Below are positions 14,523-22,423 of a stretch of 34,825 nucleotides of DNA, one piece after another. Made by a program: the position numbers and the translations under genes. The stretch covers positions 1 through 34,825 of the forward strand of contig NZ_BOPH01000048.1 of assembly GCF_016863655.1 (NCBI RefSeq), read 5' to 3'. The notes beneath the pieces are model-generated. The model was given only the letters and a program-made list of their open reading frames with translations. It had not been told where the DNA came from and did not search any database. This DNA comes from Virgisporangium ochraceum. GTDB taxonomy: Bacteria; Actinomycetota; Actinomycetes; Mycobacteriales; Micromonosporaceae. The stretch's first letter is position 1, and each line of letters opens with the position of its first letter.

Positions 14523-15947
14523 GTGTTCGCCAATTCCGACGAGCTCCTCAGATACATCAAGGACGAAGGCGTCCGATTCGTCGACGTTCGCTTCTGCGAT
14601 CTGCCCGGCGTGATGCAGCACTTCAACGTGCCGGTCGAATCCTTCGACGAGAAGGTTTTCAGCGACGGTCTTGCCTTCGACGGCTCGTCCATCCGCGGCT
14701 TCCAGCAGATCCACGAAAGCGACATGCTGCTGCTGCCCGACGCGGCGAGCGCCTTCGTCGACCCGTTCCGCACGGAGAAGACCGTCGCGCTGAACTTCTT
14801 CATCCACGACCCGTTCACGCGCGAGGCGTACTCGCGTGACCCGCGGAACGTGGCAAAGAAGGCGGAGGCGTTCCTCACCGCGAGCGGAATCGCCGACACC
14901 GCGTACTTCGGGCCGGAGGCGGAGTTCTACATCTTCGACTCCATCCGGCACGAGACCAGCCCGCACCAGGCGTACTACTACATCGACTCGGTCGAAGGCT
15001 GGTGGAACACCGGTCGCGAGGAGTCGGGCGGCAACCGCGGGTACAAGACCACCTACAAGGGTGGCTACTTCCCGGTACCGCCGGTCGACCACTACGCCGA
15101 CCTGCGCGACCAGATCGTGCAGCGGCTCATCCAGGTGGGCTACACCGTCGAGCGCTCGCACCACGAGGTCGGCACCGCCGGCCAGGCCGAGATCAACTAC
15201 AAGTTCTCGACCCTGCTGCACGCCGGTGACCAGCTCCAGCTGTTCAAGTACATCGTCAAGAACACGGCGTGGCACGCGGGCAAGACCGCGACGTTCATGC
15301 CGAAGCCGCTGTTCGGCGACAACGGCTCGGGCATGCACACGCACCAGTCGCTGTGGCTGGGCGGCGAGCCGCTGTTCTACGACGAGACCGGCTACGCCGG
15401 CCTGAGCGACATGGCCCGCTGGTACATCGGCGGCCTGCTCAAGCACGCGCCGTCGCTGTGCGCGTTCACCAACCCGACCGTCAACTCGTACCGGCGCCTG
15501 GTGCCGGGCTTCGAGGCGCCGGTCAACCTGGTCTACTCGCAGCGCAACCGGTCGGCCTGCACCCGCATCCCGGTGACGGGCAGCAACGCCAAGGCCAAGC
15601 GCGTCGAGTTCCGGGTGCCCGACCCGTCGGCCAACCCGTACCTCGCCTTCTCGGCGATGATGATGGCCGGCATCGACGGCATCAAGAACAAGATCGAGCC
15701 CCCGGAGCCGATCGACAAGGACCTCTACGATCTGCCGCCGGACGAGTTCGCCAACGTGCGCACGATCCCCGGCTCGCTCCCCGAGGTGCTCGATTCCCTG
15801 GAGGCCGACCACAACTTCCTGCTCGAGGGTGGCGTCTTCACCCCCGACCTGATCGAGACGTGGATCGGCTACAAGCGCGACAACGAGGTCGACCCGGTGC
15901 GCCTGCGCCCGACCCCGCACGAGTTCGCGATGTACTTCGACGTCTGA
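14523..15947 (+). CDS. glnA: Glutamine synthetase, type I-beta
   Basis: GlnA makes glutamine from glutamate, ammonia and ATP as a cytoplasmic dodecamer and is the main ammonia-assimilating enzyme. The 474-aa length is typical of GSI-beta. It shows FDGSSIRGF, GPEAEFYIFD, SHHEVGTAGQAEINYKFST, the NGSGMHTHQS active-site loop, and the RVPDPSANPYL glutamate-binding region. KDLYDLPP contains the adenylylation tyrosine, Y402, so the GlnE encoded at 22413-25289 should inactivate it when nitrogen is plentiful. GTG 14523 has GGAGG 5 nt upstream. A four-box GlnR-like array lies upstream and a strong UUCG terminator follows. Confidence 0.97.
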   Translation: MFANSDELLRYIKDEGVRFVDVRFCDLPGVMQHFNVPVESFDEKVFSDGLAFDGSSIRGFQQIHESDMLLLPDAASAFVDPFRTEKTVALNFFIHDPFTREAYSRDPRNVAKKAEAFLTASGIADTAYFGPEAEFYIFDSIRHETSPHQAYYYIDSVEGWWNTGREESGGNRGYKTTYKGGYFPVPPVDHYADLRDQIVQRLIQVGYTVERSHHEVGTAGQAEINYKFSTLLHAGDQLQLFKYIVKNTAWHAGKTATFMPKPLFGDNGSGMHTHQSLWLGGEPLFYDETGYAGLSDMARWYIGGLLKHAPSLCAFTNPTVNSYRRLVPGFEAPVNLVYSQRNRSACTRIPVTGSNAKAKRVEFRVPDPSANPYLAFSAMMMAGIDGIKNKIEPPEPIDKDLYDLPPDEFANVRTIPGSLPEVLDSLEADHNFLLEGGVFTPDLIETWIGYKRDNEVDPVRLRPTPHEFAMYFDV

Positions 15948-15963
15948 TCGGCGATCTCTCGAC

Positions 15964-16011
15964 CCTCGGCGGTCACGTCGGCTTCGGCCGGTGTGGCCGC
16001 CGAGGTCTTTT
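15964..16011 (+). terminator. Intrinsic terminator of glnA
   Basis: Arms 15964-15982 and 15987-16005 pair over 19 positions (16 Watson-Crick as CCTCGGCGG, CAC and CGGC blocks, plus G-T wobbles) with a TTCG tetraloop, followed by TCTTTT. It starts 16 nt after the glnA stop. Confidence 0.92.
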
Positions 16012-16128
16012 CGGCTACACGCTCAAGATCGATTTGCCGTTCGGTCCAAAATGATTACTGAGGGTGGCATCATTCTCCACGTTTTGTAGCGAGTCGCCCG
16101 CTCGCGCCGTGGAAGGAGAGACCGCCCC

Positions 16129-16881
16129 GTGTCCGAACCGGAAGAACCAGCAGACGCGACCACCGCCCCGCATGCCGGCGGCGGAGGGCCGGAGGAGTCC
16201 GCGGCCGGACCGTCGGAGACTCCGTCCCTACACCCGCTCCGACGCAGGAGATACCGGGTAGCCGCCGTTGGCGCCGCCGCCGCGCTCGGCGCCGGCCTGC
16301 TCCTCGCGCAGCACCTCGCCTCCGGGCCGGACCGGGTAGCCGACGTGGGTGCTCCCCCGCAGGCACCCCCGGAAGCCGCGTCGGCCGGCGCCGGGACGCC
16401 GGAACCGTCGCCGGCCTCGCCGTCGGTGTCACCACCGGCCTCACCCGGAGCGGCGCCTTCCGGCACGGCGGCGGGCGGACCGCCCGCGAACTCCCGCTCG
16501 GCGCCGCCGGCGGAGGCACCGCAGCCCACGGCCTCGCCGATCCGCGGGGTCCAGACACGGGAGGACGTTCCCGCCACGGTCCGGACGTACGGGCCGGACA
16601 ACGGCCGGACGATGCGCGTGGTCACCGCCCGGGGAGACCTGACGGGTCAGCGGGAGATGGCCTGGGCCGCCGACGACGGACACCGGGTCGGCAACGCCTG
16701 GTGCACCCAGAACTTCCAGTTCAGCCCGGACCGGCCGGCGTCGGTCCGCCCGACGATGCTGCTGTGCTGGCGGATCAGCGACCAGCGCAGCGTCTACGTC
16801 GTGACCGTCGACCCGTCGGGCAAGCCGTCGGAGAACGACACGGTCGCCGCGATCGACCGCGAGTGGGCCAAGCTGGCGTGA
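16129..16881 (+). CDS. Membrane-anchored protein with Pro/Ala-rich stalk
   Basis: The 250-aa protein has a charged cytoplasmic N-terminus (1-40), one helix (about 43-61, VAAVGAAAALGAGLLLAQHL) and a Pro/Ala/Ser-rich stalk (about 65-135). A C-terminal extracytoplasmic domain (about 138-250) contains GQREMAWAADDGHRVGN, NAWCTQNFQF and LLCWRISDQRSVYVVTVDPSGKPS. Two cysteines (in AWCTQ and LLCWR) could form a disulfide. I do not recognise the family; domains of this sort occur in actinobacterial lipoprotein-like and sensor-like proteins. GTG 16129 follows GGAAGGAG. It stands alone between the glnA terminator and a bidirectional terminator. Confidence 0.75.
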   Translation: MSEPEEPADATTAPHAGGGGPEESAAGPSETPSLHPLRRRRYRVAAVGAAAALGAGLLLAQHLASGPDRVADVGAPPQAPPEAASAGAGTPEPSPASPSVSPPASPGAAPSGTAAGGPPANSRSAPPAEAPQPTASPIRGVQTREDVPATVRTYGPDNGRTMRVVTARGDLTGQREMAWAADDGHRVGNAWCTQNFQFSPDRPASVRPTMLLCWRISDQRSVYVVTVDPSGKPSENDTVAAIDREWAKLA

Positions 16882-16904
16882 CCGCGGAACGCCCACCGGC
16901 ACAC

Positions 16905-16938
16905 CAACGGCCCGGAGCCGACAGGCTCCGGGCCGTTG
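16905..16938. terminator. Bidirectional terminator, 15-bp perfect stem
   Basis: CAACGGCCCGGAGCC (16905-16919) pairs exactly with 16924-16938 around a GACA loop. It lies between two convergent genes and can serve both. Confidence 0.85.
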
Positions 16939-16948
16939 TGGTTCCGCT

Positions 16949-16969
16949 CCCGCGCGGAGTCCGCGCGGG
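16949..16969. terminator. Second hairpin, 9-bp GC stem
   Basis: CCCGCGCGG (16949-16957) pairs with CCGCGCGGG (16961-16969) with loop AGT, 6 nt beyond the TIG-protein stop. It is probably that gene's own terminator, or half of a tandem pair. Confidence 0.55.
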
Positions 16970-16975
16970 GGTCGA

Positions 16976-19000
16976 TCAGAAGTCGGCCACCGTGAACGTG
17001 GATCCGCTGGAGATGATCGACTGGCTGTAGGCCGTGTCGGTCGTCGACGCGTTGGCCGCACCGTTGCTCACGACCGTGACCGTGTAGGTCCCCACCGGAA
17101 TCGGGGTGGTCAGGGTCAGCACGACGTTGGTGCCGGCCGTCGTCGGCGTGTTCGACAGCGTCGCCACGCCGCTGGCAACGGCCGTGATGAAGGTGTTCGC
17201 CGGGATGCCGGTACCGGTGACCCGCCGGCCGACGTCGGTCGAGACGAAGGGACCGGTCGTGGCCGTCGACGACACCGTGTTCAACGACGTCGAGACGGTG
17301 GCCGCGGTCACGGCCCGAGCCCCGCCGATCGTGAAGACGGGCGTCGTGGCGACGATCGCCGTCGTGATCGCCTTCGAGATGGTGGCGCTGGTGGTGCCGG
17401 TGACGGCCGTGATGACGGTGTTCGTCGGAACGCCGGCCACATCCGCCGTGATCGTCATGCCGACGTCGCTCGGCGAGAACGAACAGGTCGACGAGCCCGT
17501 CGGAGCGGTGATCGAGGTGGCGCTCAGCGCGACCGCGGTGCAGCCGGTGATGGTCCGGCTGGCCTGCGTCGGCTGGTCACCGGACGCGTAGAGCCCGCAG
17601 ACCACCTCGGTGTCGGCGACGACGATCACGTCGACGCACTCGGCCGTCTGGGCGTTGGTCTTCGTCCCGGCGGCCGCCCCCGCGGCGGTCTTCGGGTCGT
17701 AGGCGCCCCGCACCAGGTAGACGTGCGCACCGGTGTTGTTCGGAGCGGCGCCGGTGGTACCGGTGAACTGCAGGCCCCGGAAACCGACGCCCTGCACGGA
17801 GATCCACGTCCGGCCGGCCTTGTTGTTGGGCGCGGTGTTCGGCTCGACGTCGATGCCGTAGCTGTACGAGTAGACCCCGGTCGGCGTCGTGGTCGTACCG
17901 CCCGTCGTTGTCACCGACAGCTTGAACGGGCCACCAGCCGTGTGCGGCGGCACCACCGCGTTGAACTGGGTCGAGGTGATGTTGCTCAGGGTCAGCGGCG
18001 CACCGTCGAGCGTGGCCGTCATCCCGGCAACGAAACCGGTACCGACCACGGTGAGCGTGTTGCCGCCCTTGGCCGGGCCGGCCGACGGGCTGACCGATGT
18101 GATCGCCGCGGGCGTGCCCACCGTGTACGGCGCTCCCGACCCGGCGATCAGGTCGATCGTCGCGTCGGCGTTGGCCGGGGTGCCCGGAACGTTGTTGTAG
18201 AGGCAGACATGGAAGCCGAGCGATCCGGAGGCGCCGATGTTGGCCGGAACCGGAACGACGATCTTGCTGCTGCTCACGAACCCGATCGTGTTCGCGGCGA
18301 CAGCCACCACGCCGGCCGGGGTGGCAGGCACCACCGTCACGGTCGCCGCCCAGGTCGGCGAGCAGTAGTTCACCGGGGTCGCGGTGGGCGCGGCGGCCTG
18401 GAACTGGACACCGTAGGTCGAGCCGGCACCGAACGGCGTCATCCCGGCCGGAGCGGTGATCGAGATCGTGTTACCACCGACCGCCGGGCCGCTCTGCGGG
18501 CTGACCGACAGCCGCGGCACCACCTGGTACGGGGTTCCCGCGGCGGTCGCCGCGAGGGCCTCGGTGCTGGTGGTCGTCTGCGTGTACGTGCAGACGTTGT
18601 AGTTCGTGGTCGCGCTTCCCGTGGTGACCACCCCGGCCGGCACGACGATGTTCGCCGTGTCGTCGGTGAGAACCGTGACACCGGCTGCCGGGACGTTGAT
18701 GACGTCCGACGCCGGGGTCTGGTAGGTGACCGCGCAGGTCGACGCGTTCGTGGCCTTCCGTTGGAACTGTACGTACAGGTTGGTGCCGGCGACCCGCCGG
18801 ACGCTCGAGTCGACGAATCCGCCGGTCGCGGTCACCGTGACCGTGTTACCACCGCCGCTCGGTCCGGCCGAGGTGCTGAGTGTCGCGGCGATGGTGGCGG
18901 CCTGAGCCGGACCGGCCGCGGTGAGCACCGCCGCGGCGGTCACGCCCAGGGCGAGCCCCGCGGGGGCTGATCGGCGGCCGATGGTTCTGAGAATGCCCAT
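16976..19000 (-). CDS. Secreted IPT/TIG-domain protein
   Basis: The 674-aa exported protein has a signal peptide (about 1-34, ending GPAQA). Three beta-sandwich segments are each introduced by a GP-x-x-GGNT motif (AGPSGGGNT, SGPAVGGNT, AGPAKGGNT), typical of IPT/TIG immunoglobulin-like folds. The C-terminal half has two related beta-repeat units (DVGMTITADVAGVPTNTVIT and DVGRRVTGTGIPANTFITAV), found in many bacterial surface proteins. Thr, Ala, Val and Gly dominate, and Cys pairs occur. There is no sorting signal or C-terminal helix, so it is released or non-covalently bound; adhesion or envelope structure is a guess. The ATG at 19000 is chosen because GGAGGAAG precedes it; an upstream start at 19027 lacks this. 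Confidence 0.82.
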   Translation of the reverse strand: MGILRTIGRRSAPAGLALGVTAAAVLTAAGPAQAATIAATLSTSAGPSGGGNTVTVTATGGFVDSSVRRVAGTNLYVQFQRKATNASTCAVTYQTPASDVINVPAAGVTVLTDDTANIVVPAGVVTTGSATTNYNVCTYTQTTTSTEALAATAAGTPYQVVPRLSVSPQSGPAVGGNTISITAPAGMTPFGAGSTYGVQFQAAAPTATPVNYCSPTWAATVTVVPATPAGVVAVAANTIGFVSSSKIVVPVPANIGASGSLGFHVCLYNNVPGTPANADATIDLIAGSGAPYTVGTPAAITSVSPSAGPAKGGNTLTVVGTGFVAGMTATLDGAPLTLSNITSTQFNAVVPPHTAGGPFKLSVTTTGGTTTTPTGVYSYSYGIDVEPNTAPNNKAGRTWISVQGVGFRGLQFTGTTGAAPNNTGAHVYLVRGAYDPKTAAGAAAGTKTNAQTAECVDVIVVADTEVVCGLYASGDQPTQASRTITGCTAVALSATSITAPTGSSTCSFSPSDVGMTITADVAGVPTNTVITAVTGTTSATISKAITTAIVATTPVFTIGGARAVTAATVSTSLNTVSSTATTGPFVSTDVGRRVTGTGIPANTFITAVASGVATLSNTPTTAGTNVVLTLTTPIPVGTYTVTVVSNGAANASTTDTAYSQSIISSGSTFTVADF

Positions 19001-19078
19001 GCGTGGTCTTCCTCCGATGGTTTCCATGGGACTCGTTGAGCGGACGCGTGGGCCCGTGAACCCCTCTGGCCCTTGGCC

Positions 19079-19100
19079 GCTGGTAGCTCAAAGTACCAGC
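19079..19100. promoter_or_regulatory. Operator-like inverted repeat GCTGGTA-n8-TACCAGC
   Basis: Seven-base perfect arms (19079-19085, 19094-19100) with an 8-nt spacer lie 79 nt upstream of the TIG-protein start. The symmetry suggests a dimeric regulator site, though a short transcript hairpin is also possible. The regulator is unknown. Confidence 0.45.
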
Positions 19101-19257
19101 ATGGTCGCTGTGGGTTATCGCTAATGAATTCACCCGAAATCACCGGCGCCACCTCGCGCTGTGGCTGTGACGCAACGAGATCCGTGGTGGCCGTGAGCAA
19201 CCCGCGCCTCCGCGACCGGCCCATCGGGACTGATGATCTTCCGAGCAGGCAGACCGT

Positions 19258-19263
19258 TAGGCT
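19258..19263 (+). promoter_or_regulatory. -10 element of leaderless GNAT-gene promoter
   Basis: TAGGCT ends 6 nt before GTG 19270, the same hexamer and layout as at lipB. Confidence 0.55.
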
Positions 19264-19269
19264 GCAATC

Positions 19270-19767
19270 GTGACAATTGAGATCCGGCGGGCCAGTACAG
19301 CCGACTGGCCGGCGGTGTGGCCGCTCTGGCAGGCCATCGTCTCCGCGCAGGAGACGTACATGTACGACCCGTTCACCGCGGCCGAACAGGCCCAGCGGAT
19401 CTGGTTCCCGGATCCGCCCGCGGAGACGTACGTGGCCGTCGACGGTACCTCGATCGTCGGGACCTACCTGCTCAAGCCGAACGCGGTCGGCCCCGGCTCG
19501 CACGTGGCCAACGCCGGGTTCATGGTGGCGCCGTCGGCGCGCGGCAAGGGCATCGGACGCGGGCTCGCCGAGCACTGCCTGCAGCGGGCCGCCGAGCTCA
19601 ACTACCTGGCGATGCAGTTCAACGCCGTGGTGGCGACCAACACCGGCGCGATCGGGCTGTGGCAGTCACTCGGGTTCTCGATCGTCGGCACGGTGCCGCA
19701 GGCGTACCGGCACCGCACCTCGGGACTCGTCGACATCCACGTGATGCACCGGACGCTTCAGCCGTAG
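19270..19767 (+). CDS. GNAT-family N-acetyltransferase
   Basis: The 165-aa cytoplasmic enzyme transfers acetyl from acetyl-CoA to an unknown amine. The N-terminus IEIRRASTADWPAVWPLW is typical of the fold. Motif A, VAPSARGKGIGRGLAEH (about 91-107), is the acetyl-CoA pyrophosphate loop, followed by NTGAIGLWQSLGFSIVGTVP (motif B). GTG 19270 is fixed by TAGGCT 6 nt upstream. The last 10 nt overlap the convergent membrane gene. Family members of this type act on small molecules or antibiotics; nothing here points to a substrate. Confidence 0.9.
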   Translation: MTIEIRRASTADWPAVWPLWQAIVSAQETYMYDPFTAAEQAQRIWFPDPPAETYVAVDGTSIVGTYLLKPNAVGPGSHVANAGFMVAPSARGKGIGRGLAEHCLQRAAELNYLAMQFNAVVATNTGAIGLWQSLGFSIVGTVPQAYRHRTSGLVDIHVMHRTLQP

Positions 19768-20723
19768 ACGATCAGCGAAAAGATCACGAACGTGAGGGCC
19801 AGCGTCACGAACGTCCCCATGAGCAGGCCGACGAAGCCACCCGGCCGCGCCAACAGGCGCGCGCCGGGGTCGAGCGGCATCGGCGACGGCGCGACGACGC
19901 CCGGCGTGGGGGTGGGCTGCGGCAGCCGGAGGGCGGCGCGCAGCCGCAGCCGGTTGACGAGCAGGACGACCGGGCCGCCGAGGAAGCCGACGCCCCACCA
20001 GCACGTGAGCAGCGTGCGGTTGGTCAGGTCGCGGTAGGTGGCGAGCGCGCAGGGGTGGCACCGCCACCCGCGCTCGACCGACTTCCAGTGGAACACCGCG
20101 ATGCTGCCGATCGACTGCAGGATGACGAACGCGGCCGGTCCGCCGCCGCAGACGGCGCACTCGCCGTGGCCCGGCGCCCGGCGGTCGGCGTAGGTCGTGG
20201 GCGCGCCTCCCGCGAACGCGGGTGCGGGCAGCGTCTCCAGCGCGGCCGTGTACCGGCGCAGCCCGGCGACGATCTCCTCCGACGACTCGACCAGCTCCCA
20301 CACGGACGCCAGCCGGTACCCGACCAGCCCGTCGAGGTGTACGTCGGGGTCGCCGGCTCCCGACAGGGGGCGCCGCACCCACAGCGTGAGGTGCTTCGCC
20401 TTCGCGCGGGGCGGGTCGTCGGGCTTCTTCTCCAGGCCGAAGCGCACCACGTCGGGCCAGGGCACGGCGCCGTGGCCGTCGCCGGTGCGCCAAACGACCC
20501 CGGTCTGGTCGAACCGGATGAGGAACGGCTTGGCTTCCTCGCGCACCTGGTAAGCACCGATCAGCAGCAGCACCACCCCGGCCGGGTAGCAGATCCAGTT
20601 GCCCGGGTGGAACTCGTACTCGATCGCGGGCAGCAGGAGCGTCGGAGCGAGGAACGCCGTCAACGCCGCCAGCAGCCACAGCGGCCCGTACAGCCGCCCT
20701 TTCCAGCTCCGGTGAAGCTCCAC
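19758..20723 (-). CDS. Membrane protein with paired CxxC motifs
   Basis: The 321-aa protein has two N-terminal helices (about 13-33 and 40-58). A soluble region (about 60-180) follows, including FLIRFDQTGVVWRTGDG, like PH-type membrane proteins. A zinc-ribbon-like stretch has CAVCGGG and, about 34 residues later, CHPC, and flanks a short hydrophobic segment. Further helices lie near 235-255 and at the C-terminus (about 295-320). I do not recognise a named family. Metal binding is inferred from the CxxC pairs. GTG 20723 has GGAAGGAC upstream. Its end overlaps the convergent GNAT gene by 10 bp. Confidence 0.75.
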   Translation of the reverse strand: MELHRSWKGRLYGPLWLLAALTAFLAPTLLLPAIEYEFHPGNWICYPAGVVLLLIGAYQVREEAKPFLIRFDQTGVVWRTGDGHGAVPWPDVVRFGLEKKPDDPPRAKAKHLTLWVRRPLSGAGDPDVHLDGLVGYRLASVWELVESSEEIVAGLRRYTAALETLPAPAFAGGAPTTYADRRAPGHGECAVCGGGPAAFVILQSIGSIAVFHWKSVERGWRCHPCALATYRDLTNRTLLTCWWGVGFLGGPVVLLVNRLRLRAALRLPQPTPTPGVVAPSPMPLDPGARLLARPGGFVGLLMGTFVTLALTFVIFSLIVYG

Positions 20724-20806
20724 CGCCCCGTCCTTCCATCGATGCCGCCGGGCACCTTACCAAGCGATCACCAGCGCCGATGCCCCGAACGGCGCCACCA
20801 CCGTGA

Positions 20807-22423
20807 TCAGGAGTCGATGCGGTAGCGCCCCGGAACCGTTGCCACCACACGGGTCCAGCCGCCCGGGGCCGGCTCGAGCCGGACGTTTCCGGGGCCGTGT
20901 ACCCGGAGCCACCCGGAGTAGCGGACCTTGACCACTGTCGATCCGGCCGGGGCGTCGACGGTCACCGCGTCGGGACCGGCCGACACGAGCGTGCCACCGT
21001 CCACGATGGACGGGCGTCCGTCCACTTCGTACAGTGTCCAGTCCGCGCCGCGCCACACCTCGGTCAGGTACGGCAGGCCTCCGCGCACCAGGGCCGCCTC
21101 CCGGCGGCCCACCCACGAGAATTCCCCGGCGTCCATCGTGGGCAGGGCCACGTACGACACGCCCTGGTCGCGCAGCCAGGCCGCGTAGGTGGACGCGTCG
21201 AGCGTGCCGTCGAAGAACAACGGGTTGCGCTCGTGGTCGGCCTGGCGCAGCCAGCCCCGGGCGAGGTGCACCTCGCGGGCGGCGTGCGCCGCTTCCCAGT
21301 AGTCGCGGGTGGGCGGGATCTCGACCCGGCCGACCGGCGCGCGCGAGCGCAGTTCGGCCAGCAGCGGCGCGAAGTACGCCGCGTCGGCGGTGGAGTTGCC
21401 GGCGTCACGCAGGTCGGCGACGATCAGCGGCGGCTGCCACACCGCCACGGCGGCGAGCCCGGCCAGCCCCGCCGCCCGCCCCGCCACCCGCCCCGCCACC
21501 CGCCGCGCCGGTCCGGCGCGACCGGCCGGCCGCCGCGGGGGTCCGGTCCGGAGCGTCGCCTCGCGCGAAGCCCATGGAGGGCGCAGCGGAACGTAGGCCG
21601 CGAGGACCGGTACGGCGAACATCGTCGCCAGCCGGGTGGCGTTCAGGCCCACCGGCGTGTGGACGAGGAACGCCGCGAGCACCCCCGCCGCCGCCAGCAG
21701 TCCACCGACCCGTACCGGCCGGTGCGGCACCAGGGCCGCCACGAGCAGACCGGTGACGCAGGCCCGCGTGGTGTCCCACGGCGAGATGTTCATCCAGCCG
21801 TCCACATCGGACAGCAGGGTCGTCGGTGCCAGGCCCACCGCCGCCGCGGCGGCGACCGTCACGCCGTCCCACCGCCGGGCCGCGTCCCTCCACAGTGGAA
21901 CGGCGAGCGCGACGCCGGCGAGCCCCGCGAAGAGACCGGCGACCGGGCTCGTCGTCGCGGCCAGCACCACGGCGACCCCGGCCGCCACCCGGCGCCACAC
22001 CGGAGGCCAGGACGCGGTCGTCGCGAGCAGGCCGAGGAGGCCGAACGCGACACCGAGCGCGAACGTCGTGCGCCCCGACACGAGGTTGCCGGCGAAGCAC
22101 AGTCCACCCAGGACGGTGCCCAGCACCGGCCGCAGCGCGCCGGTGCGCCGCAGCAGCGCCGCCCACGCGAGCACCGACACCACGAGCGCCAGGGCGCCGG
22201 TGAGCCGGACCCCGAGCAATGCCATCACCGCGGGCGCGACGAGGCTGTATCCATACTGGACGGTGCCGCCGTACCACCGCAGGTCGACCGGCGCGAAGCC
22301 CGCGTCGCTCACGAAGTCGGCGCGGGCGACCTGGGCCGAAAGGTCGGTGCCCATGGGCGGCAACACCAGGTACAGCACGGCGAGCACCACCGCGACGGCC
22401 ACCGCGCGGTAGTCAGCCCGCAT
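20807..22423 (-). CDS. Polytopic membrane protein, GT-C glycosyltransferase-like
   Basis: The 538-aa protein has roughly ten membrane helices (first at about 5-22), then a C-terminal extracytoplasmic region (about 340-538) rich in beta strands. After helix 1 comes DAGFAPVDLRWYGGTVQYGY, an acidic and aromatic loop resembling the first external loop of GT-C lipid-sugar-dependent transferases. ATG 22423 overlaps the glnE stop by 11 bp, so translation is probably coupled. A longer open frame up to 22546 lies inside glnE and has no homology-like sequence. A wall-polymer or lipoglycan mannosyl/arabinosyl role is only a guess. The link to glnE appears to be operonic convenience. Confidence 0.75.
   Translation of the reverse strand: MRADYRAVAVAVVLAVLYLVLPPMGTDLSAQVARADFVSDAGFAPVDLRWYGGTVQYGYSLVAPAVMALLGVRLTGALALVVSVLAWAALLRRTGALRPVLGTVLGGLCFAGNLVSGRTTFALGVAFGLLGLLATTASWPPVWRRVAAGVAVVLAATTSPVAGLFAGLAGVALAVPLWRDAARRWDGVTVAAAAAVGLAPTTLLSDVDGWMNISPWDTTRACVTGLLVAALVPHRPVRVGGLLAAAGVLAAFLVHTPVGLNATRLATMFAVPVLAAYVPLRPPWASREATLRTGPPRRPAGRAGPARRVAGRVAGRAAGLAGLAAVAVWQPPLIVADLRDAGNSTADAAYFAPLLAELRSRAPVGRVEIPPTRDYWEAAHAAREVHLARGWLRQADHERNPLFFDGTLDASTYAAWLRDQGVSYVALPTMDAGEFSWVGRREAALVRGGLPYLTEVWRGADWTLYEVDGRPSIVDGGTLVSAGPDAVTVDAPAGSTVVKVRYSGWLRVHGPGNVRLEPAPGGWTRVVATVPGRYRIDS

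Larger units (their letters stand above)
19001..19269. other. Divergent region between the TIG-protein and GNAT genes
   Basis: These 269 bp hold the TIG-gene ribosome site, an inverted repeat at 19079-19100 and the GNAT -10 element. The part 19100-19140 is notably A/T-richer than its surroundings. No further gene is credible. Confidence 0.5.
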
